Part shown: piece after piece, positions 59,628 through 64,000 of the stretch
Layout of the letters: the number at the start of each line of letters is the position of its first letter
How positions within the stretch are numbered: position 1 is the stretch's first letter
NCBI GenBank assembly: GCA_044376575.1
Contig: JBILKR010000015.1
Location: forward strand, 1-64,000
DNA: 64,000 nucleotides
From: BA4 sp044376575
GTDB lineage: Bacteria > Bacteroidota > Bacteroidia > CAIKAF01
Direction of reading: 5' to 3'
Translations under genes and position numbers: made by a program
Notes under the pieces: generated by a model
The model's database searches: none
Told to the model about the DNA's origin: nothing
Seen by the model: only the letters and a program-made list of their open reading frames with translations

Positions 59628-59996
59628 ATGGTACAGCAGGAATCAAGACTGAATGTAGCTGATAACAGCGGAGCAAAGGAAGTCCTTTGTATTCGTGTTT
59701 TAGGAGGAACCAAAAAAAGATACGCGTCAATAGGTGATACTATTGTAGTTTCTGTGAAGAGCGCATTGCCAGCAGGAAACGTTAAGAAGGGTTCGGTAAC
59801 TAAAGCAGTTGTTGTTAGAACTAAAAAAGAAATTAGAAGACAGGACGGATCATATATTCGTTTCGATGATAACGCTGTAGTTCTTCTGAATAATCAGGGT
59901 GAAATGCGCGGAACACGTATTTTTGGTCCGGTAGCCCGTGAGTTGCGTGAAAAACAGTTTATGAAAATTATTTCACTTGCACCAGAGGTGCTTTAA
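59628..59996 (+). CDS. rplN: 50S ribosomal protein L14
   Basis: A 122-residue protein at the subunit interface. It begins MVQQESRLNVADNSGAKEVL and ends FMKIISLAPEVL, both family-typical. It is 2 nt after rpsQ. Confidence 0.99.
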   Translation: MVQQESRLNVADNSGAKEVLCIRVLGGTKKRYASIGDTIVVSVKSALPAGNVKKGSVTKAVVVRTKKEIRRQDGSYIRFDDNAVVLLNNQGEMRGTRIFGPVARELREKQFMKIISLAPEVL

Positions 59997-60006
59997 ATTT
60001 ATAAAA

Positions 60007-60327
60007 ATGGCAGTGAAACTAAAATTAAAAAAAGGCGATAAGGTAGTTGTAATCTCTGGAGAGAACAAAGGCCAGCAGGGAGTTATACTTTCTGTAGATC
60101 GTGCAAAAACCAGGGCTGTAGTTGAAGGTGTAAATATGATATCTAAGCATACAAAGCCTTCTGCAAAGTTTCCTGATGGTGGTATCATTAAAAAAGAAGC
60201 TCCACTTCATGTTTCTAATTTGATGCTTCTTTCTCCCAAGAACGGAACTGCTTCTAGGGTTGGTCGTAAATCAGAAGAAGGAAAAATAGTTCGTTATGTT
60301 AAAAAAACCGGTGAAATTTTGAAATAA
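60007..60327 (+). CDS. rplX: 50S ribosomal protein L24
   Basis: A 106-residue assembly-initiating protein with a KOW motif (KKGDKVVVISGENKGQQGVIL). The frame reaches back to 59977, overlapping rplN. The ATG at 60007 fits the normal N-terminus. Its stop overlaps the rplE start by 1 nt. Confidence 0.98.
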   Translation: MAVKLKLKKGDKVVVISGENKGQQGVILSVDRAKTRAVVEGVNMISKHTKPSAKFPDGGIIKKEAPLHVSNLMLLSPKNGTASRVGRKSEEGKIVRYVKKTGEILK

Positions 60328-60893
60328 TGTACGCTCCAAGGTTAATAAAAAAATACAAAGATGAAGTAACACCTGCTTTGATGAAGCAGTTTGATTACAA
60401 GACCATAATGATGGTTCCTAGATTACAGAAAATTGTTTTGAATCAGGGATTAGGTGCAGCTGTGGCAGACAAACGAGTTGTTGAAAATGCTTTAAATGAA
60501 ATGTCGTTGATTGCTGGTCAGAAAGCGGTGTCAACCAAATCAAGAAAAGATATTTCAAACTTTAAACTTAGAAAAGGCATGCCTATTGGATGTACAGTTA
60601 CATTAAGAGGCACCCGAATGTATGAGTTTTTAGATCGTTTTATCGCTATATCCCTTCCTCGTATTCGTGATTTCAAAGGTGTTCCTGCGAAAGGATTTGA
60701 TGGTAGAGGGAATTACACGATGGGAATAACTGAACAGATCATTTTCCCTGAAATTGATATCGATAAAATCAGCCGTATATCTGGTATGGATATTACTTTT
60801 GTAACATCTGCAAATACTGATATGGAAGCTTATCATTTATTAAAAGAATTTGGAATTCCTTTCAATGAACCACTTAAAAATAAAAACGCATAA
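60327..60893 (+). CDS. rplE: 50S ribosomal protein L5
   Basis: A 188-residue 5S rRNA-binding protein. MMVPRLQKIVLNQGLG, RLPRIRDFKGVPAKGFDGRGNYTMGI-like segments and the MDITFVTSANT strand are present. It is coupled to rplX by a TAATG overlap. Confidence 0.98.
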   Translation: MYAPRLIKKYKDEVTPALMKQFDYKTIMMVPRLQKIVLNQGLGAAVADKRVVENALNEMSLIAGQKAVSTKSRKDISNFKLRKGMPIGCTVTLRGTRMYEFLDRFIAISLPRIRDFKGVPAKGFDGRGNYTMGITEQIIFPEIDIDKISRISGMDITFVTSANTDMEAYHLLKEFGIPFNEPLKNKNA

Positions 60894-60900
60894 TTGAGTT

Positions 60901-61170
60901 ATGGCTAAAGAATCAATGAAAGCTAGGGAAAGAAAACGTGAGAACCTGGCAACAAAGTTTGAAAAGAAAAGAGCTGAATTAAAAGCCAAGGGTGATTTTC
61001 AGGGATTAGCTTTGCTTCCTCGTAATTCATCAAAAGTGCGTTTGCATAACCGTTGTCAGTTGACCGGAAGACCTAGAGGTTTCATGCGTCAGTTCGGAAT
61101 TTCAAGGGTTTTATTCCGTAAAATGGCAAGCGAAGGAATGATTCCGGGAGTTAAAAAATCAAGTTGGTAA
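60901..61170 (+). CDS. rpsN: 30S ribosomal protein S14
   Basis: An 89-residue S14 of the zinc-independent type. A single Cys in NRCQLTGRPRGFMRQFGISR replaces the paired CxxC motifs of the short zinc form. The C-terminal GMIPGVKKSSW is typical. Confidence 0.98.
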   Translation: MAKESMKARERKRENLATKFEKKRAELKAKGDFQGLALLPRNSSKVRLHNRCQLTGRPRGFMRQFGISRVLFRKMASEGMIPGVKKSSW

Positions 61171-61192
61171 AATAAAAATATTAGAATACAAA

Positions 61193-61585
61193 ATGGATCC
61201 AATAGCAGATTACCTTACAAGAGTTAGAAATGCCATTAAAGCGAGACATCGCGTGGTTGAAATTCCTGCTTCAAATATGAAGAAAGGATTAACTAAAATT
61301 TTATTCGAACAAGGTTATATACTGAATTACAAGTTTGATGAAAATGGTCCTCAGGGTACAATCAAGATTGCTTTAAAGTATCATCCCATGACTAAATCAT
61401 CAGCAATAAAAAATTTAACCCGCATAAGTAAACCAGGTTTAAGAAAATATTCTGGAGTGGATGCCATTCCAAGAGTATTGAGTGGTTTGGGAATTGCAGT
61501 GATTTCTACTTCTAAAGGTTTGATGACTGACAAAGAAGCAAAGAGACAAAATGTAGGTGGGGAAGTTATTTGTTACGTTTATTAA
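61193..61585 (+). CDS. rpsH: 30S ribosomal protein S8
   Basis: A 130-residue 16S rRNA-binding protein. PIADYLTRVRNAIKARH and GLGIAVISTSKGLMTDKEAK are standard. It acts as the spc-operon repressor in E. coli, but no target site was identified here. Confidence 0.99.
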   Translation: MDPIADYLTRVRNAIKARHRVVEIPASNMKKGLTKILFEQGYILNYKFDENGPQGTIKIALKYHPMTKSSAIKNLTRISKPGLRKYSGVDAIPRVLSGLGIAVISTSKGLMTDKEAKRQNVGGEVICYVY

Positions 61586-61600
61586 TAATATTTGAATACA

Positions 61601-62161
61601 ATGTCAAGGATAGGAAAAGCACCGATATCAATACCTGCAGGAGTAACAATTGAAGTTAGTTCTTCTAACGTTGTTACTGTTAAGGGCCCAAAAGGTGAAT
61701 TGAAAAGGACCATTGATCCTTCAATTTCTGTAAAAAATGAAAACAGTCAGATTGTTTTAGAACGTCCCACTGATAACAAGCGTCATCGCTCTTTGCATGG
61801 TTTATATCGTGCATTGATAAACAATATGGTGATTGGAGTTTCTACTGGGTTTACTTCAGAACAGGAACTGGTAGGGGTTGGTTACAGAGCTGAAGCTAAA
61901 GGTCAAATGTTAGATTTAACCCTTGGTTATTCTCACAATATAATTATCCAACTCCCTAGTGAAATAAAGGTTGAAACAGTTACTGAAAAAGGGAAAAGTC
62001 CTAAAATTATCATGTCTTGTTCTGATAATCAACTTTTAGGACAAGTAGCTGCAAAAATCAGATCTCTGCGTAAACCAGAGCCATACAAAGGAAAAGGTAT
62101 CAAGTTTGCAAATGAAGTGTTGAGAAGAAAAGCAGGAAAATCAGCATCTAAAGGTAAATAG
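61601..62161 (+). CDS. rplF: 50S ribosomal protein L6
   Basis: A 186-residue two-domain protein near the factor-binding centre. It begins SRIGKAPISIPAGVTIE and has LVGVGYRAEAKGQMLDLTLGYSH and the C-terminal RKPEPYKGKGIKF. The ATG at 61601 is preferred over an upstream TTG at 61592. Confidence 0.98.
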   Translation: MSRIGKAPISIPAGVTIEVSSSNVVTVKGPKGELKRTIDPSISVKNENSQIVLERPTDNKRHRSLHGLYRALINNMVIGVSTGFTSEQELVGVGYRAEAKGQMLDLTLGYSHNIIIQLPSEIKVETVTEKGKSPKIIMSCSDNQLLGQVAAKIRSLRKPEPYKGKGIKFANEVLRRKAGKSASKGK

Positions 62162-62185
62162 TAATTAACAGTAAAAGTAAGATAT

Positions 62186-62542
62186 ATGTCGTTTGATAAA
62201 GTAGCCAGAAGAAAGAGAATCAAGTACAGAATCCGTAAGGTGGTTAATGGTACTGCAGAAACTCCACGTTTGGCTGTATTCAGAAGTAATGAATACATTT
62301 ATGCTCAAATTATTAATGATTTGAATGGTACTACAATGATGTCTGCATCATCTACCAACAAAGACATTAAGTCAAAAAAATTGAATAAAACTGAAGAGGC
62401 TAAGCTGGTAGGTAAGATGATTGCTGAAAAAGCATTAGCTTCTGGTATATCTCAAATTGCATTTGACAGAGGTGGATTTTTATATCATGGAAGAGTAAAG
62501 GCACTAGCAGAAGGTGCTCGTGAAGGAGGTTTAAAATTTTAA
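62186..62542 (+). CDS. rplR: 50S ribosomal protein L18
   Basis: A 118-residue 5S rRNA-binding protein. RKRIKYRIRKVVNGTAETPRL, RSNEYIYAQIINDL and AFDRGGFLYHGRVKALAEGAR are typical. Confidence 0.99.
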   Translation: MSFDKVARRKRIKYRIRKVVNGTAETPRLAVFRSNEYIYAQIINDLNGTTMMSASSTNKDIKSKKLNKTEEAKLVGKMIAEKALASGISQIAFDRGGFLYHGRVKALAEGAREGGLKF

Positions 62543-62548
62543 TCGGAT

Positions 62549-63067
62549 ATGGCAAACACAAACGTAAAAAGAGTAAAGTCTAGCGAAATCGAACTAAAAG
62601 ACCGTTTGGTCGCAGTTCAGCGCGTTACTAAAGTAACCAAGGGTGGTCGCCACTTCAGTTTCTCTGCTATTGTAGTAGTAGGTAATGAAAATGGAGTTGT
62701 TGGATATGGTCTTGGTAAAGCGAATGAGGTAACTGACGCAATTTCAAAAGGAATAGATGACGCAAAGAAAAATTTAATTAAAGTTCCGATTATTAATGGT
62801 ACTATTCCTCATCAGCAGACTGCTAAATACAGTTCTTCATTGGTGTTTATGAAGCCAGCGGCTAACGGAACAGGAGTTATCGCCGGTGGAGCTATGCGTG
62901 CTGTTCTTGAAAGTGTTGGAGTAAAAGACGTTTTATGTAAGAGTAAAGGTTCTTCAAATCCACACAATGTTGTAAAAGCTACATTTGAAGCACTTAGCTT
63001 AATGCGTGATGCACACACTATTTCTAAAGAAAGAGGTGTTAAAATGGATAAAGTATTTAACGGATAA
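62549..63067 (+). CDS. rpsE: 30S ribosomal protein S5
   Basis: A 172-residue protein of the 30S body and mRNA entry. VTKVTKGGRHFSFSAIVVVG with its double-stranded RNA-binding motif, and GTGVIAGGAMRAVLESVGVKD, are intact. Confidence 0.99.
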   Translation: MANTNVKRVKSSEIELKDRLVAVQRVTKVTKGGRHFSFSAIVVVGNENGVVGYGLGKANEVTDAISKGIDDAKKNLIKVPIINGTIPHQQTAKYSSSLVFMKPAANGTGVIAGGAMRAVLESVGVKDVLCKSKGSSNPHNVVKATFEALSLMRDAHTISKERGVKMDKVFNG

Positions 63068-63079
63068 CAGGTAAAAGTC

Positions 63080-63262
63080 ATGGCGAAAATCCAAATAAAA
63101 CAGGTTAAAAGTAAAATTGACCGCCCAGAGCGTCAGAAAGCAACGTTGATTGCATTGGGTTTACGTAAAAATAATCAGGTGGTAGTTCATGAAGCTACAC
63201 CTCAAATCTTAGGGATGATCACAAAAGTGAAGCATCTTGTTGAAGTTCAAGATGTGAAATAA
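63080..63262 (+). CDS. rpmD: 50S ribosomal protein L30
   Basis: A 60-residue protein. IKQVKSKIDRPERQKATLIALGLRK and the short C-terminal MITKVKHLVEV are family-typical. Confidence 0.97.
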   Translation: MAKIQIKQVKSKIDRPERQKATLIALGLRKNNQVVVHEATPQILGMITKVKHLVEVQDVK

Positions 63263-63281
63263 ATAATTAAGAAAGGTATCA

Positions 63282-63728
63282 ATGAAACTGAGTAATTTAA
63301 AACCGGCATCAGGCGCAGTTCACCGCTCTAAGCGAGTAGGAAGGGGAGAAGGATCCACTTCTGGAGGAACATCAGGCCGTGGACATAAAGGAGCAAAATC
63401 TCGTTCTGGAAATAGTAAGAAAATTGGATTCGAGGGTGGTCAGATGCCATTACAACGTCGTTTACCAAAATTCGGATTTAGAAATTTTAATCGAGTTGAA
63501 TACAAACCATTAAATTTGGATGTATTAGAGGCGTTGGCTACTGAGAAAAAACTAACAGAAATTTCTCCGGAATCTTTGAGAGAAAATGGTTTGGTTTCTA
63601 AAAATGATAAAGTAAAAATTTTAGGTAGAGGCGAATTGTCAGCTAAGATTAATGTAAAAGCTCATGCGTTTTCTGCATCAGCAATTGCAGCAATTGAGAA
63701 AAATGGTGGCAAAGCCGAAAAAATATAA
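63282..63728 (+). CDS. rplO: 50S ribosomal protein L15
   Basis: A 148-residue late-assembly protein. It has LSNLKPASGAVHRSKRVGRG, GRGHKGAKSRSG and FEGGQMPLQRRLPKFGF. secY follows 7 nt later. Confidence 0.99.
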   Translation: MKLSNLKPASGAVHRSKRVGRGEGSTSGGTSGRGHKGAKSRSGNSKKIGFEGGQMPLQRRLPKFGFRNFNRVEYKPLNLDVLEALATEKKLTEISPESLRENGLVSKNDKVKILGRGELSAKINVKAHAFSASAIAAIEKNGGKAEKI

Positions 63729-63735
63729 TTGATTC

Positions 63736-64000
63736 ATGAAATCATTAATCAATAAATTGAGAGATATCTGGAAGATTGAAGAACTTCGATCCAGGATTAC
63801 TATGACCATTCTTTTGGTATTGGTATATCGTTTAGGTTCATTTATTATTCTTCCTGGTATTGATTCAAACATTCTTGCACAGCAAAGTGCACAAAGTGGC
63901 GGATCAATTTTGGATATCATAAATGCATTTACAGGAGGTGCTTTTGCTAATGCATCAATTTTTGCATTGGGAATCATGCCATACATATCTGCATCTATCA
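63736..64000 (+). CDS. secY: SecY preprotein translocase subunit (partial, cut by window end)
   Basis: The first 88 residues are present. They begin MKSLINKLRDIWKIEELRSR. The first membrane segment (ITMTILLVLVYRLGSFIILPG) and the plug-side ILDIINAFTGGAFANASIFALGIMPYISASI are clear SecY signatures. The frame is still open at the window edge. It continues the spc cluster, as in most bacteria. Confidence 0.97.
   Translation, partial: MKSLINKLRDIWKIEELRSRITMTILLVLVYRLGSFIILPGIDSNILAQQSAQSGGSILDIINAFTGGAFANASIFALGIMPYISASI

Overview
The window is chromosomal DNA from a member of the Bacteroidota. Four things point there. The genome is AT-rich and many genes are preceded by the Bacteroidota -7 box TAnnTTTG. 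Two large secreted proteins end in type IX secretion (T9SS) sorting domains. Methionine synthase is split into two adjacent genes. There are several lineage-typical families (DUF5686, tandem DUF1573, LamG and GCDS-repeat adhesins, a RemB/Wzi-like barrel). The sequence alone does not fix genus or species.

Layout. 1-1.6 kb: folE and two 6-pyruvoyl/6-carboxy-tetrahydropterin synthase paralogues. 1.7-6.1 kb: DUF5686 outer-membrane protein, RRM protein, mazG, a small Cys-rich membrane protein, frr. 6.2-9.9 kb: split metH. 9.96 kb: tRNA-Arg(CCU). 10.3-14.2 kb: five unrecognised secreted proteins, including a tandem gene-plus-terminator duplication. 14.3-18 kb: small hypothetical, RluA-type pseudouridine synthase, RemB/Wzi-like barrel, metF. 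18-21.8 kb: minus-strand operon of a cytochrome-b-like membrane protein, cytochrome c lipoprotein, hflX, DUF1801 and CoA-transferase genes. 21.8-31 kb: plus-strand run of two amidohydrolases, asparagine synthetase, glycosyltransferase and an Omp85-type barrel. 31-35 kb: KAP-type NTPase and a T9SS repeat protein. 35.3-38.5 kb: umuD-umuC-SRAP plus a possibly kinase-like gene, facing a UvrD/PcrA helicase (38.8-41.1 kb). 41-50 kb: DUF1573 pair, class I aminotransferase, cell-wall amidase, malic enzyme, LamG/T9SS adhesin, DoxX, YgiD dioxygenase. 50-64 kb: str, S10 and spc ribosomal clusters running into secY.

The most unusual region is the ribosomal cluster. The normally contiguous rpmC-rpsQ junction is split by an opposite-strand gene for a solitary family-3 solute-binding protein. 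The downstream half has its own copy of a long promoter and leader module that also precedes rpsL and rpsJ. The three modules share an AT-rich block ending TTAACAATG, TGTTGGATA, an exact 20-nt spacer, CACYTTTG and a short C/G hairpin in the 5' leader. I found no CRISPR array, transposase, integrase, phage gene or rRNA, and no convincing defence island.
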